The notes: generated from the letters alone by a model not told the origin. A stretch of DNA of 64,000 bases from Niveibacterium terrae (GCF_048213115.1 NZ_CP172404.1:620001-684000), one strand, 5' to 3'; shown: positions 25,758 to 34,894, counted from the first letter of the stretch. Made by a program: numbers and translations.

Positions 25758-27194
25758 ATGAAACGAAGACTGCTTTCGCTGCTGTTGCTGTGCTGCTTCT
25801 CGATGCGGGCGCTGGCCGATGGCCTTCCGGATCTGGGGGATTCGGCCCAGGCGGACATCTCGCCGCAGATGGAGCGTCAGATCGGCCTGTCGATCGAACG
25901 CTCGATCCGTTTCGAAGAGCCGAGCTATTTGAACGATCCTGAGATCGAAGACTACCTCGACCGGATCGGTTCCCGGCTGGTCGCCGCGAGCCAGAGCCCC
26001 AGCCAGAGCTTCCATTTCTTCGTCCTGCAGGACAAGGCGATCAATGCCGCCTCGATGCTGGGCGGCGTGCTGGTCTTCAACACCGGTCTTTTTCTCGCCG
26101 CCGAGAGCGAGAGCGAGCTCGCGTCGGTGATGGCGCACGAGATCTCACACGTTCAGCAGCGCCATCAGGCGCGGATGATTGCCCAGCAGAGCAGCATGAC
26201 GACGATGATGATCGCGTCGGTGCTGCTCGCGATCCTTGCCGCCCGCTCCAGCGGCGACGCGGCCCAGGCTGCGATCTTCGGAGGGCAGGCCGGAATCTCG
26301 GCGCTGCAGCTCGGCTACTCGCGCGACTACGAACGCGAAGCCGACCGTATCGGGCTGCAGATGCTGGGGGCGGCCGGCTTCGATACGCGAGCCATGGTCA
26401 GTTTTTTCGAAAAGCTCGACCGCTCCTCACGTCTCTTCGATAACCCGGTCTACAAGTACCTGCGCACTCACCCGATGACCAGCGAGCGAATCAGCGACAT
26501 GGCCAACCGGGTCCAGCAGACGCCCTACCATCAGGTTCTCGATTCGGTCGATTTCGTGCTCGTCCGCGCGAAAATCGAGGCGCTCGAAGGCGTGCCCCAG
26601 GATGTGCTTGCCCGGTTTTCGGGCGAACCGGCGCAGCGGCCTCTGGCCGCCGCCGCCCACTGGTATGCCCGGGCCAGAGCGCATCTGCGCCTGAAAGAGG
26701 TCGGCGAAGCGCGCCGCGACTTCGACGCCCTGAAGCGGCTGCCGTTGACGAGCCCGATGATCGATCTGCTGGGGGCCGACATCCAGCGTGCCACCAATGA
26801 GCCGACCGCCGCGGCTGCGACCTTGCGCTCTTCGCTGTTCCGCTATCCGGGCAGCCGCGCGCTGCGCTATGCCGAGAGCGATGCGTTGATTGCCGCGGGC
26901 CAGCCCGCCGAGGCTTCCCGTCTGGCGAGCGAGGCGGCTCGCCTCTACCCGACCGACGACCGGGCCTATACGCTGATCGCGCGCGCCGCCGCGGCCCGGG
27001 GTTTGCGGCTCGCCCAACACAGGGCCCAGGCCGAGGTCTATTACCTGCAGGGGAGTCTGGGCGCCGCCGCGGAACAGCTTCAGCTGGGTCTGAGGGCGGG
27101 GGACGGCGACTACTTCGAGAAGACGGCCGCCGAAGCGCGCCTGGCCGAACTCAGGCAGATGCGTCGCGAGCAGCAGCGTGATTCTCGCCGCTGA
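25758..27194 (+). CDS. bepA: BepA-like M48 metalloprotease with TPR region
   Basis: The 478-residue periplasmic protease/chaperone has a signal peptide (about 1-20, LLSLLLLCCFSMRALA). The zinc motif is MAHEISHVQQ (H127, E128, H131), with the third ligand region YEREADRIGL. A C-terminal TPR-like helical part (about 290-470) would bind outer-membrane assembly partners. BepA checks LptD and BamA assembly and degrades stalled forms. It is followed by a TusA-like gene after 33 bases. Confidence 0.92.
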   Translation: MKRRLLSLLLLCCFSMRALADGLPDLGDSAQADISPQMERQIGLSIERSIRFEEPSYLNDPEIEDYLDRIGSRLVAASQSPSQSFHFFVLQDKAINAASMLGGVLVFNTGLFLAAESESELASVMAHEISHVQQRHQARMIAQQSSMTTMMIASVLLAILAARSSGDAAQAAIFGGQAGISALQLGYSRDYEREADRIGLQMLGAAGFDTRAMVSFFEKLDRSSRLFDNPVYKYLRTHPMTSERISDMANRVQQTPYHQVLDSVDFVLVRAKIEALEGVPQDVLARFSGEPAQRPLAAAAHWYARARAHLRLKEVGEARRDFDALKRLPLTSPMIDLLGADIQRATNEPTAAAATLRSSLFRYPGSRALRYAESDALIAAGQPAEASRLASEAARLYPTDDRAYTLIARAAAARGLRLAQHRAQAEVYYLQGSLGAAAEQLQLGLRAGDGDYFEKTAAEARLAELRQMRREQQRDSRR

Positions 27195-27227
27195 GCCGCA
27201 TCACGCCATCACAGCAAAGGAAGACGA

Positions 27228-27467
27228 ATGAAGATCGATCGCGAACTCGACGTGCGGGGTCTGAGCTGCCCGCTGCCCATTCTCAGGGCCAAGAAAGCGC
27301 TGTCCGAGATGGAGGAAGGCCAGACTCTTCGCGTGATCGCGACCGACACCGGGTCGGTGCGCGATTTTCAGGCTTTCTGCAAGCAGACCGGCCACGAGCT
27401 GGTTGCGCAGGCGACGAAGGCCGAGGTCTCCGGTCAGGAGTACGAGTTCGTTGTTCGCAGGAAATAA
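27228..27467 (+). CDS. tusA: TusA/SirA-like sulfur carrier protein
   Basis: The 79-residue protein has the family motif LDVRGLSCPLPILRAKKAL, with the sulfur-accepting Cys followed by PxP. It carries persulfide sulfur for tRNA thiolation or related pathways. An AAGGAAG site lies just upstream. Several paralogues exist in most genomes, so the exact paralogue is unsure. Confidence 0.88.
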   Translation: MKIDRELDVRGLSCPLPILRAKKALSEMEEGQTLRVIATDTGSVRDFQAFCKQTGHELVAQATKAEVSGQEYEFVVRRK

Positions 27468-27567
27468 CGCGGAGATCTGATCCGCAGCGTTCGGCGGAAA
27501 TAACGGTTTAGGCTGACCCGCCGCGCCCCGTGCGATTTCGCCGCAAGGAGCGCAAGCGGGCCCCGGC

Positions 27568-28911
27568 TCACTTGCCGGCAATCGTCATCGAGTCGATCAG
27601 CACCGATCCGGTCAGTTTGGAGCCGCGCACCTCGACGTCGGAGCCACAGGCCTGGATCCCGCGGAACATCCCGGAAAGATTCCCGGCGATCGTGATCTCC
27701 TGCACCGGATAGGCGATCTCTCCGTCCTCGACCCAGAAACCGGCCGCTCCACGCGAGTAGTCGCCCGTCACCAGATTGACGCCCTGGCCCAGCAGCTCGG
27801 TGACGACGAGGCCCCGGCCCATTCTGCGGATCAGCTCTGCGAAATTTTCGCTGCCCGGTTTCAGGATCAAGTTGTGGCAACCGCCGGCGTTGCCGGTGGT
27901 CGTCAGGCCCAGCTTGCGCGCCGAATAGCTGCCGAGGAACCAGCCGTTGAGCACGCCGTTCGTGACGACTTCGCGCGCTCGCGTTGCGACGCCTTCGTCG
28001 TCGAACCAGCAGCTGGCGAGCCCTCCGGGAATGAAGGGGTCTTCGCTGATCGTGACTGCCGGGGAGAACACCTGCTGGCCGAGCTGGCCGAGCAGGAAGG
28101 ATGAGCGCCGATACAGCGAGCCACCGCTGGCGGCCTGGACGAAATGCCCCAGCAGACCGGCCGCGAGTGGCGCTTCGAAGAGCACAGGAGCTTCGCAGGT
28201 GGGCAGGCGGCGGGAGCCGAGTCGGGCAATCGCACGCTTCGCCGCGATCTCGCCGACCGATTCCGGAGTCGGCAAGCGCTGCGCATCGCGCTGGCTGACC
28301 CACCAGTCGTCGCGCTGCATCGCGTCATCCCGACCGGCGATCAGCGAGCAGCCCAGCGAGTGGCGGCTCGTCGCATAGCCTTCGCAGAAGTCCAGACTGT
28401 TCGCGCTGACGAACTGGGATTGCTGGGTCGAGACTGACGCGCCTTCGGAGTTGCTGATATCCTCGCTCACCGCAAGGCCGGCTGCTTCGCAGCGGCGCGC
28501 CAGCTCTATCGACCGCTCGACGCTGGTGTCCCAGGGGTGAAAGAGGTCGAGGTCGCGCGCGTCCTTCGCGAGGCACTCGGCGTCGGGCAGGCCCGAGAAC
28601 GGATCTTCGGCGGTGAAGCGCGCGATCGCCAGCGCGGCGCTGACCGCGTCGCGCAGCGCCTTGGCCGAGAAGTCCGCGCTGCTCGCATGCCCGCTTTTGT
28701 GGCCGACATAGACCGAGACCGAAAGACCTTTGTCGCGGTTGTATTCGAGCGTTTCGATTTCGCCCTGCCGCACCGTGACCGAGTGGCCCCAGCCTTCCGA
28801 GACATCGACGTCGGCGGCCGTCGCTCCGCCTTCGCGGGCGTAGCGCAGCGTGTCCCGAGCGATTTCGCGCAGTTGTTCCTGGGTGAAGCTGAAGCCTTTG
28901 TCGGCGCTCAT
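27568..28911 (-). CDS. pmbA: metalloprotease subunit PmbA/TldE
   Basis: The 447-residue partner of TldD lacks the zinc HExxxH motif, as expected for TldE. Family features are TVRQGEIETLEYNRDKGLSV near the N-terminus and VEDGEIAYPVQEITIAGNLSGMF near the C-terminus. The active partner is at 16871-18316. It is divergent from darP, an arrangement common in beta- and gammaproteobacteria. Confidence 0.95.
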   Translation of the reverse strand: MSADKGFSFTQEQLREIARDTLRYAREGGATAADVDVSEGWGHSVTVRQGEIETLEYNRDKGLSVSVYVGHKSGHASSADFSAKALRDAVSAALAIARFTAEDPFSGLPDAECLAKDARDLDLFHPWDTSVERSIELARRCEAAGLAVSEDISNSEGASVSTQQSQFVSANSLDFCEGYATSRHSLGCSLIAGRDDAMQRDDWWVSQRDAQRLPTPESVGEIAAKRAIARLGSRRLPTCEAPVLFEAPLAAGLLGHFVQAASGGSLYRRSSFLLGQLGQQVFSPAVTISEDPFIPGGLASCWFDDEGVATRAREVVTNGVLNGWFLGSYSARKLGLTTTGNAGGCHNLILKPGSENFAELIRRMGRGLVVTELLGQGVNLVTGDYSRGAAGFWVEDGEIAYPVQEITIAGNLSGMFRGIQACGSDVEVRGSKLTGSVLIDSMTIAGK

Positions 28912-28994
28912 GTCGGGGTACTCCGGGGCGGAAAGCTATAATTTTACGGTTTCATGGCGGCCGTGCCGGCCCCACACCAAAAAGAGATTCCCTG

Positions 28995-29546
28995 ATGACC
29001 CAAAAAGAAGTCGATCACGAGATCGAAGAACGTCCGAGCAAGTCCCAGATCAAGCGCGAGATGGACGCGCTGCAGGACGTCGGCAAGGCTTTGTGCGCGC
29101 TGTCGCTGGAGCGCCTGGCTAAGGTCCCGATGTCCGAGAGGCTGCGCGAAGCGGTCGAGGAATTTCACCGCGTCGGCAAGCACGAGGCGCAGAGGCGCCA
29201 CCTCCAGTTTGTCGGCAAGCTGATGCGTAGCGAGGATGTCGAACCGATTCAGGAGGCGCTCGACGTTCTGAACGGAGTGTCGCGCAGCGAAGTCGCTCGC
29301 CAGCACCGGCTCGAGCGCTTGCGCGAACGGCTGCTCGAAGACGATGCGGTGTTCGGCGAGATCGCGACCGAGTTCCCCGGCGCCGACCTTCAGCACCTGC
29401 GTGCCTTGAAGCGCAGTGCGCTGAAGGAGCGCGAGGCTCAGAAAGCTCCGCGCGCCTATCGGGAACTGTTCAAGGAACTGCGCGCGCTGTCGCAGACGGT
29501 TGCGGAAGACGGCGGTGAGGTTTCTGGCTTCGAAGAGGAAGTCTGA
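28995..29546 (+). CDS. darP: ribosome-associated protein DarP (YjgA, DUF615)
   Basis: The 183-residue, highly charged helical protein matches the family length, with PSKSQIKREMDALQDVGKAL near the start and the family core HEAQRRHLQFVGKLMR. DarP assists late assembly of the 50S ribosomal subunit. It lies head to head with pmbA, separated by 83 bases that should hold both promoters. Confidence 0.93.
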   Translation: MTQKEVDHEIEERPSKSQIKREMDALQDVGKALCALSLERLAKVPMSERLREAVEEFHRVGKHEAQRRHLQFVGKLMRSEDVEPIQEALDVLNGVSRSEVARQHRLERLRERLLEDDAVFGEIATEFPGADLQHLRALKRSALKEREAQKAPRAYRELFKELRALSQTVAEDGGEVSGFEEEV

Positions 29547-29559
29547 AGCCCGACGGTCC

Positions 29560-30192
29560 TCAGTTGCGGGCCGTCTCTCCCTGCTGCGCAAGTTTGATCG
29601 GCGAGAAGGACCACTGCTTTTCCCAGGCGGCCCGAACCATGTTCGGGTACTCGGGCCGGCCCAGGCTGCCGTTGTAGCGGCCCAGGGCGCGGTAGAGGTC
29701 GCCGTGCTCGATGTTCAGGTAGTGGCGCAGGATCGTGCAGCCGAAGCGCAGATTGGTCCGGATGTGGAACAGGTTCTGATCCGGCGAGCCGATCTGGCGC
29801 ACCCAGAACGGCATCACCTGCATGTAACCGCGTGCGCCGGCGCCTGAAACCGCGTATTTCTTGAAGCCGCTCTCGACCTGGATCAGACCCAGCACCAGCT
29901 GGGGGTCCAGCCCCGCGCGCTGGGCTTCGTAATAGACCGTCTTCAGAAAATCGATCCGCTCCTGGGGCGCGGGAAAGCGCTTGATCAGGCGCTGGGACAT
30001 CTCGCCGAGCCAGCGCGCCTTCTCCGTCGGGCTGGGGAAGATCGGCTCGGGCGCGGCGCTGTCGCTGACCGCGCCGTGCAACGCCGCCTGGACGCTGGCG
30101 GCCAGAGCTTCCTGCCGCTGGGCGCCGGCCAGAGCCAGCCCTGGCAGGGCCAGGGCGACAAGGCTCAAGAGGAGGGGGACGAGCCGGTTCAT
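29560..30192 (-). CDS. lytic transglycosylase (SLT domain)
   Basis: The 210-residue protein has a signal peptide (1-22, LLLSLVALALPGLALA) and a C-terminal SLT domain. The catalytic Glu is in GLIQVESGFKKYAVSGAGARGYMQVMP, the classic ES...GxMQxxP pattern. It should cleave peptidoglycan in the periplasm. It overlaps the end of proS by 4 bases and is probably co-transcribed with it. Confidence 0.93.
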   Translation of the reverse strand: MNRLVPLLLSLVALALPGLALAGAQRQEALAASVQAALHGAVSDSAAPEPIFPSPTEKARWLGEMSQRLIKRFPAPQERIDFLKTVYYEAQRAGLDPQLVLGLIQVESGFKKYAVSGAGARGYMQVMPFWVRQIGSPDQNLFHIRTNLRFGCTILRHYLNIEHGDLYRALGRYNGSLGRPEYPNMVRAAWEKQWSFSPIKLAQQGETARN

Positions 30193-31934
30193 CGTTCGAA
30201 CTTGCTGATGACGAAGGCGGCGAGCTCCGCGACGGCGATCTTGCTTGCCGCCTCGTCGCTGCGGCCCTGGTACTCGGCCAGGCCTTCCTTCAAGCCGCGG
30301 TCAGACAGCACGACGCGGTGCGGCACGCCGATCAGTTCCCAGTCTGCGAACATCGCGCCGGGGCGCTCGCCGCGGTCGTCGAGGATCACGTCGACGCCGG
30401 CCGCCAGGAGTTCTGTGTACAGCGCATCGGCTGCGTTTCTGACTTCCTCGGCGCGGTCATAGCCGATCGGGCAGATCGCGACCGTGAAGGGGGCGATGGA
30501 TTCCGGCCAGATGATGCCGCGCGCGTCGTGGCTCTGCTCGATCGCGGCGCCGAGGATGCGGGTCACGCCGATGCCGTAACAGCCCATCTCGAAGTGCTTG
30601 GGCTTGCCGTCCTCGTCGAGGAAGGTCGCGTTCATCGCCTTCGAGTACTTGGTGCCGAGATAGAACACATGGCCGACTTCGATGCCGCGCTGGATCGCCA
30701 GCGTCCCCTTGCCGTCCGGCGATGCGTCGCCTTCGACGACATTCCGGATGTCAGCGACGAAGTCGGGTTCGGGCAGGTCGCGCCCCCAGTTGACGCCGGC
30801 GATGTGGAAGTCGGCTTCATTGGCGCCGGTGATGAAATCGCTCATCTTGGCGACGGTGCGATCGGCGACGATCCTGACCGGCTTCGCGAGGGCGATCGGA
30901 CCGAGGAAGCCGGGCTTGCAACCGAAGTGCTCGACGATCTCGGCTTCGGACGCGAAGCGGAAACCGTTCTTCAGACCTTCGATCTTGCCGGCCTTCACTT
31001 CGTTGAGTTCGTGGTCGCCGCGCACCAGCAGCAGCCAGACCGTGCTCTTGACGATGGCCCCGTTCTCGTCGGTTTCATCAGTCGCCAGCACCAGCGACTT
31101 GACCGTGTGCGTCGTGTCGGTGCCAAGCAGTGCGGCGACATCGGCGCAGGTGGTCTTGCCCGGAGTCGCGACTCTCTTCAGCGCCTCAGCGGGTGCCGCG
31201 CGCTCACTGAGTAGCGGCAGCGCTTCGGCCAGCTCGATGTTGGCCGCGTAGTCCGAGTTGGGGCAATAGACGATCGCGTCCTCGCCGGTCTCGGCGATGA
31301 CCTGGAATTCGTGCGAACGATCGCCGCCGATCGCGCCGGTGTCGGCCGCGACGGCCCGGTAGGTGAGGCCCAGACGGTCGAAGATCTTGCGATAGGCCGC
31401 ATACATCGTTTCGTAGCTCTTGCCCGCCGCCTCGACGTCGCGGTCGAAGGAGTAGGCGTCCTTCATGATGAATTCGCGGCCGCGCATCACGCCGAAGCGG
31501 GGGCGGCGCTCGTCACGGAACTTGGTCTGGATCTGGTAGAGGTTCTTGGGCAGGGCCCGGTAGCTCTTCAGTTCCTGGCGGGCGATGTCGGTGATGACTT
31601 CTTCGGATGTCGGCTGGAGCGCGAACTCGCGCTCGTGCCGGTCCTTGATCCTGAGCATCTCGGGACCCATCTTGTCCCAGCGGCCGGTTTCCTGCCACAG
31701 CTCGGCGGGCTGGACCAGCGGCATCGTCAGTTCGACGGCGCCGGCGCGGTTCATCTCCTCGCGGATGATCGCCTCGACCTTGCGGATCACCCGCAGGCCC
31801 ATCGGCATGTAGTTGTAGATCCCCGCGGAGAGCTTGCGGATCAGGCCGGCGCGCATCATCAGTTTATGGCTGATGATCTCGGCGTCGGCAGGGGCTTCCT
31901 TGAGGGTCGTGATGAAGAACTGGCGGGCTCGCAT
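30189..31934 (-). CDS. proS: prolyl-tRNA synthetase
   Basis: The 581-residue bacterial-type enzyme has class II motifs with GIYNYMPMGLRVIRK, the motif 2 region FRDERRPRFGVMRGREFIMKDAY, and motif 3 GCYGIGVTRILGAAIEQ. Between motifs 2 and 3 lies the YbaK-like editing insertion (about 230-390; SDYAANIELAEA...TLAIQRG). A C-terminal anticodon-binding domain follows (DRGERPGAMFADWELIGVPHRV). Confidence 0.97.
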   Translation of the reverse strand: MRARQFFITTLKEAPADAEIISHKLMMRAGLIRKLSAGIYNYMPMGLRVIRKVEAIIREEMNRAGAVELTMPLVQPAELWQETGRWDKMGPEMLRIKDRHEREFALQPTSEEVITDIARQELKSYRALPKNLYQIQTKFRDERRPRFGVMRGREFIMKDAYSFDRDVEAAGKSYETMYAAYRKIFDRLGLTYRAVAADTGAIGGDRSHEFQVIAETGEDAIVYCPNSDYAANIELAEALPLLSERAAPAEALKRVATPGKTTCADVAALLGTDTTHTVKSLVLATDETDENGAIVKSTVWLLLVRGDHELNEVKAGKIEGLKNGFRFASEAEIVEHFGCKPGFLGPIALAKPVRIVADRTVAKMSDFITGANEADFHIAGVNWGRDLPEPDFVADIRNVVEGDASPDGKGTLAIQRGIEVGHVFYLGTKYSKAMNATFLDEDGKPKHFEMGCYGIGVTRILGAAIEQSHDARGIIWPESIAPFTVAICPIGYDRAEEVRNAADALYTELLAAGVDVILDDRGERPGAMFADWELIGVPHRVVLSDRGLKEGLAEYQGRSDEAASKIAVAELAAFVISKFER

Positions 31935-32048
31935 GTCGAATCACTAAATTGGGTCAATCCGTTATTTTAGCGCAGGGCGAGCCGCTTTCCTTCGATCTCG
32001 GCATGTGGAAGAATTCACTTCAATTCAAGTCTTAATCAGGTGGCACTC

Positions 32049-32603
32049 ATGCTCGACCGGGACGGCTATCGCCCCAACGTCGGCATCATCCTGGTCAACG
32101 CGCGTAACGAGGTCTTCTGGGGAAAACGCATCCGCGAACATTCCTGGCAGTTTCCGCAGGGCGGCATCAAGCACGGTGAGTCGCCGGAAGCTGCGATGCT
32201 GCGCGAGCTCCACGAGGAAGTGGGCTTGCTGCCGGAACATGTGAAGATCCTCGCTCGCACGCGCAGTTGGCTGCGGTACGACGTTCCCCGCCACTGGGTG
32301 AAGCGCGAATGGCGCAGCACCTATCGCGGGCAGAAACAGATCTGGTTTCTGTTGCGGCTGACCGGCCGCGACAGCGACATTTGCTTGCGCTCGACCAGCA
32401 AGCCGGAGTTCGACGGCTGGCGCTGGACCGACTACTGGGTTCCGCTCGATGCCGTGATCGAGTTCAAGCGCCAGGTATATCGGTCGGCGCTCAATGAACT
32501 CTCCGGCACGCTGTTCCGCGGGCGAGTCACGACCCGGCCCGACTCGTATGCTAGCGAGCCGCAAGGGCAGGGCGATGCTCAGGGAGATTCTCTTGCTCGA
32601 TGA
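32049..32603 (+). CDS. rppH: RNA pyrophosphohydrolase (Nudix)
   Basis: The 184-residue Nudix protein removes pyrophosphate from mRNA 5' ends and so triggers decay. The Nudix box reads GGIKHGESPEAAMLRELHEEVGL, and WKREWR/GQKQIWFLL match RppH. I chose ATG 32049, giving the conserved start MLDRDGYRPNVGIIL, with AGGTGG 5 bases upstream. A GTG at 32040 is in frame but lies inside that site. It overlaps coq7 slightly. Confidence 0.94.
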   Translation: MLDRDGYRPNVGIILVNARNEVFWGKRIREHSWQFPQGGIKHGESPEAAMLRELHEEVGLLPEHVKILARTRSWLRYDVPRHWVKREWRSTYRGQKQIWFLLRLTGRDSDICLRSTSKPEFDGWRWTDYWVPLDAVIEFKRQVYRSALNELSGTLFRGRVTTRPDSYASEPQGQGDAQGDSLAR

Positions 32604-33213
32604 ACTGATCGTCGAATTCGATCGTGCCTTGCGAACCGTGTTCGCGCCGGCGAAGAGCCGACGTCCGCGCCCCGGCTGCGACTTGCCCGAGGCTGTGTTC
32701 GACGAGCGGGGCAAGCGACAGGTGGCCAGCCTGATCCGGGTCGACCATGTCGGCGAAGTCTGCGCCCAGGCGCTCTATCAGGGGCAGGCGCTGACCTCGC
32801 GCGATCCGGCGATCACCGTTTCGTTGCGCGAAGCCGGGGAGCAGGAGACCGAGCATCTGGCGTGGACCGAGCAGAGGCTCGCGGAAGTCGGCGGTCGCAA
32901 GAGTCTGCTCAATCCGCTCTGGTATGCCGGCGCTCTGGGGATAGGCCTTGTGGCCGGGCGCATCGGGGACCGCGTGAGTCTGGGCTTTCTGGCCGAGACC
33001 GAGCGTCAGGTCGGGGTGCATCTGGCTGGCCATCTCGAACGCCTGCCCGAAGGGGACGGGCGTTCGCGTGCGATCCTCGAGCAGATGGCGCTCGATGAGG
33101 CTGGGCATGCCGATCGTGCGCAGAGCCTGGGTGCGGCCGAGCTGCCAGCTCCCGTCAAGCTGGCGATGAAGTTCGCCGCGAAAGTGATGACGGGGACCGC
33201 CTCCCGGATCTAG
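32575..33213 (+). CDS. coq7: 3-demethoxyubiquinol 3-hydroxylase (Coq7)
   Basis: The di-iron carboxylate enzyme makes the penultimate hydroxylation of ubiquinone synthesis. Metal-binding motifs are RVDHVGEV, EQETEHL, AETERQVGVHL and ALDEAGHADRA. ATG 32575 gives 212 residues; a TTG at 32593 with AGGGAG 7 bases before it is an equally good start and matches the usual family N-terminus LDELIVEFDRALR. It overlaps rppH by 11-29 bases depending on start. Confidence 0.93.
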   Translation: MLREILLLDELIVEFDRALRTVFAPAKSRRPRPGCDLPEAVFDERGKRQVASLIRVDHVGEVCAQALYQGQALTSRDPAITVSLREAGEQETEHLAWTEQRLAEVGGRKSLLNPLWYAGALGIGLVAGRIGDRVSLGFLAETERQVGVHLAGHLERLPEGDGRSRAILEQMALDEAGHADRAQSLGAAELPAPVKLAMKFAAKVMTGTASRI

Positions 33214-33227
33214 GCGGCCGCCCGGAG

Positions 33228-33644
33228 TCAGGCCTCGACGATTTCGAAGTCGTGGGTGATCTCGGCCGTCTTGCCGAGCATGATCGAGGCCGAACAGTAT
33301 TTCTCGGCCGACAGGCGGATCGCCCGCTCGACCGCTTCGGGCTTCAGATTCTTTCCGGTGACGACGAAGTGGTAGTGGATCTTCGTGAACACCTTGGGGT
33401 CGGTCTCGGCGCGCTCGGCGACGAGTTTTGCCTCGCAGCCGGTGATGGCTTGACGTCCGCGCTGCAGAATCAGCACAACGTCAAAGGAGGCGCAGCCGCC
33501 CGCGCCGACGAGGATCAGCTCCATCGGCCGCGGACCGCGGTTCTGGCCCCCGTCCGTCGGGGCTCCTTCCATGGTCAGGAAATGGCCGCTTCCGGTGCTG
33601 GCGAGAAAACTGACCCCATCGACCCATTTGACGCTGCATTCCAT
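33228..33644 (-). CDS. OsmC/Ohr family protein (YhfA-like)
   Basis: The 138-residue OsmC-fold protein has the two redox cysteines in GAGGCASFDV and EKYCSAS. Family members reduce organic hydroperoxides or bind related compounds. The RGPRPMELILVGAGGC segment matches the YhfA subgroup. It stands alone, convergent with coq7. Confidence 0.88.
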   Translation of the reverse strand: MECSVKWVDGVSFLASTGSGHFLTMEGAPTDGGQNRGPRPMELILVGAGGCASFDVVLILQRGRQAITGCEAKLVAERAETDPKVFTKIHYHFVVTGKNLKPEAVERAIRLSAEKYCSASIMLGKTAEITHDFEIVEA

Positions 33645-33772
33645 GCTGTTCTTCCCTGCGAGGTGGAGCCTGGATTCTAGCGTCCCGCTCGCAGCCGGGA
33701 AGGGGTTTGTGTCCGCATAAACGGGGCTTATCTTGCGATTAGCAAGTTCTAAGCCAAAATGTCGTTTAAATC

Positions 33773-33801
33773 TTGCGTGCCACTGTCGCTTTCACGATAA
33801 T
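33773..33801 (+). promoter_or_regulatory. sigma-70-type promoter of the candidate small RNA
   Basis: TTGCGT (33773-33778), a 17-base spacer and GATAAT (33796-33801). Transcription would start near 33808, about 110 bases before the intrinsic terminator. Confidence 0.55.
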
Positions 33802-33807
33802 CCTTTC

Positions 33808-33917
33808 CGACGCGATTGATTCGGCAGCACCAGCGCCGAAGGCAATCCAGGATTGTCTCCTCCACCCTCCTCCTTTGGTGTGGATTTGGCGCAGCTCACC
33901 GAGCTGCGTTTTTTTTT
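33808..33917 (+). ncRNA. candidate ~110-nt small RNA upstream of rplM
   Basis: A free-standing transcription unit is suggested by its own promoter, a rho-independent terminator and a separate rplM promoter beyond it. Predicted elements are hairpin 1 (33820-33825 with 33835-33840), hairpin 2 (CAATC/GATTG, 33843-33855), a CU-rich stretch with two CCUCC-like motifs (33856-33876) that could pair with Shine-Dalgarno sequences, and the terminator stem. I do not recognise the family. A terminated leader (attenuator) of rplM is the alternative reading. Confidence 0.45.
33890..33917 (+). terminator. intrinsic terminator
   Basis: Perfect 8-bp stem CGCAGCTC/GAGCTGCG with a 3-base loop (33890-33908) followed by nine T (33909-33917). 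It faces rplM and has no annotated gene directly upstream on the same strand. Confidence 0.85.
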
Positions 33918-33947
33918 GCCTTGCCTCCGTTTTTGCGAACGAGGGGT

Positions 33948-33977
33948 TTGACTTTTCCCGGGCCGCTTCTGTATCAT
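33948..33977 (+). promoter_or_regulatory. rplM-rpsI promoter
   Basis: TTGACT (33948-33953), an 18-base spacer and TATCAT (33972-33977), about 60 bases before the rplM ATG. A strong promoter is expected for a ribosomal protein operon. Confidence 0.65.
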
Positions 33978-34035
33978 CAGCGGTTTCCGTATTTGGGCCT
34001 AACCTTAAGGTCCGAGAATCACGAAGGACACGCTT

Positions 34036-34464
34036 ATGAGGACGTTTTCTGCCAAGCCGCACGAAGTTACGCGTGATTGGTACGTGGTAGACGCGACCGA
34101 CAAGGTTCTTGGCCGTCTCGCCTCCGAAATCGCGCGCCGTCTCCGCGGCAAGCACAAGCCTATTTACACTCCCCACGTCGATACCGGCGACTTCATCGTT
34201 GTGGTGAACGTCGAGAAGCTGCGTGTGACGGGTGACAAGGCCCTGAACAAGAAGTACTACCGTCACTCCGGTTACCCGGGTGGCATCTACGAAACCAATT
34301 TCCAGAAGCTGCAGCAGCGCTTCCCGGACCGTGCTCTGACCAATGCGGTCAAGGGCATGCTGCCGAAGGGCCCGCTCGGCTATGCGATGCTGAAGAAGCT
34401 CAAGTGCTACGCAGGTGCTCAGCATCCGCACAGCGCCCAGCTTCCCAAAGCCCTCGAAATCTGA
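34036..34464 (+). CDS. rplM: 50S ribosomal protein L13
   Basis: 142 residues, the usual length. The conserved start MRTFSAKPHEVTRDWYVVDA and the core GRLASEIARRLRGKHKP, YYRHSGYPGG and GMLPKGPLG are all present. GAAGGA lies upstream. It is followed 13 bases later by rpsI, the standard pairing. Confidence 0.98.
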   Translation: MRTFSAKPHEVTRDWYVVDATDKVLGRLASEIARRLRGKHKPIYTPHVDTGDFIVVVNVEKLRVTGDKALNKKYYRHSGYPGGIYETNFQKLQQRFPDRALTNAVKGMLPKGPLGYAMLKKLKCYAGAQHPHSAQLPKALEI

Positions 34465-34477
34465 TCCGGAGCTCTGA

Positions 34478-34876
34478 ATGGCTATCGTTAACAACCACAA
34501 CTACGGCACGGGACGTCGCAAGACCGCCGTGGCGCGTGTGTTCATCAAGCCGGGCACGGGAAACATCGTCGTGAACGGCAAGCCGGTCGACGTGTTCTTC
34601 TCGCGCGAAACCGGCCGCATGATCGTTCGCCAGCCGCTCGAACTGACCGAGAACATCGGCAAGTTCGACATCCAGGTGAACGTCGATGGCGGCGGTGAGT
34701 CCGGCCAGGCCGGCGCTGTCCGTCACGGCATCACCCGTGCGCTGATCGACTACGACGCAGATCTGAAGTCTGTCCTGAAGAAGGCTGGCCTCGTGACTCG
34801 CGACGCTCGTGAAGTCGAACGTAAGAAGGTCGGTCTGCACGGCGCTCGTCGTCGCAAGCAGTTCTCGAAGCGTTAA
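34478..34876 (+). CDS. rpsI: 30S ribosomal protein S9
   Basis: 132 residues, with GTGRRKTAVARVFIKPGTG at the N-terminus and the basic tail ARRRKQFSKR that reaches the ribosomal P site. It forms an operon with rplM. Confidence 0.98.
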   Translation: MAIVNNHNYGTGRRKTAVARVFIKPGTGNIVVNGKPVDVFFSRETGRMIVRQPLELTENIGKFDIQVNVDGGGESGQAGAVRHGITRALIDYDADLKSVLKKAGLVTRDAREVERKKVGLHGARRRKQFSKR

Positions 34877-34894
34877 TTCGCTTTGCGATCTTCG

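Larger units (their letters stand above)
33645..34035 (+). other. 391-base non-coding region upstream of rplM with two promoters and a terminator
   Basis: Contains a promoter (33773-33801), hairpins and a strong intrinsic terminator (33890-33917), then a second promoter (33948-33977) close to rplM. Several short frames exist here but lack ribosome-binding sites and family features. Confidence 0.7.

Noticed and set aside
33816..34076. Short plus-strand frames upstream of rplM
   Set aside because: They cross the intrinsic terminator and overlap rplM out of frame, with no ribosome-binding site.
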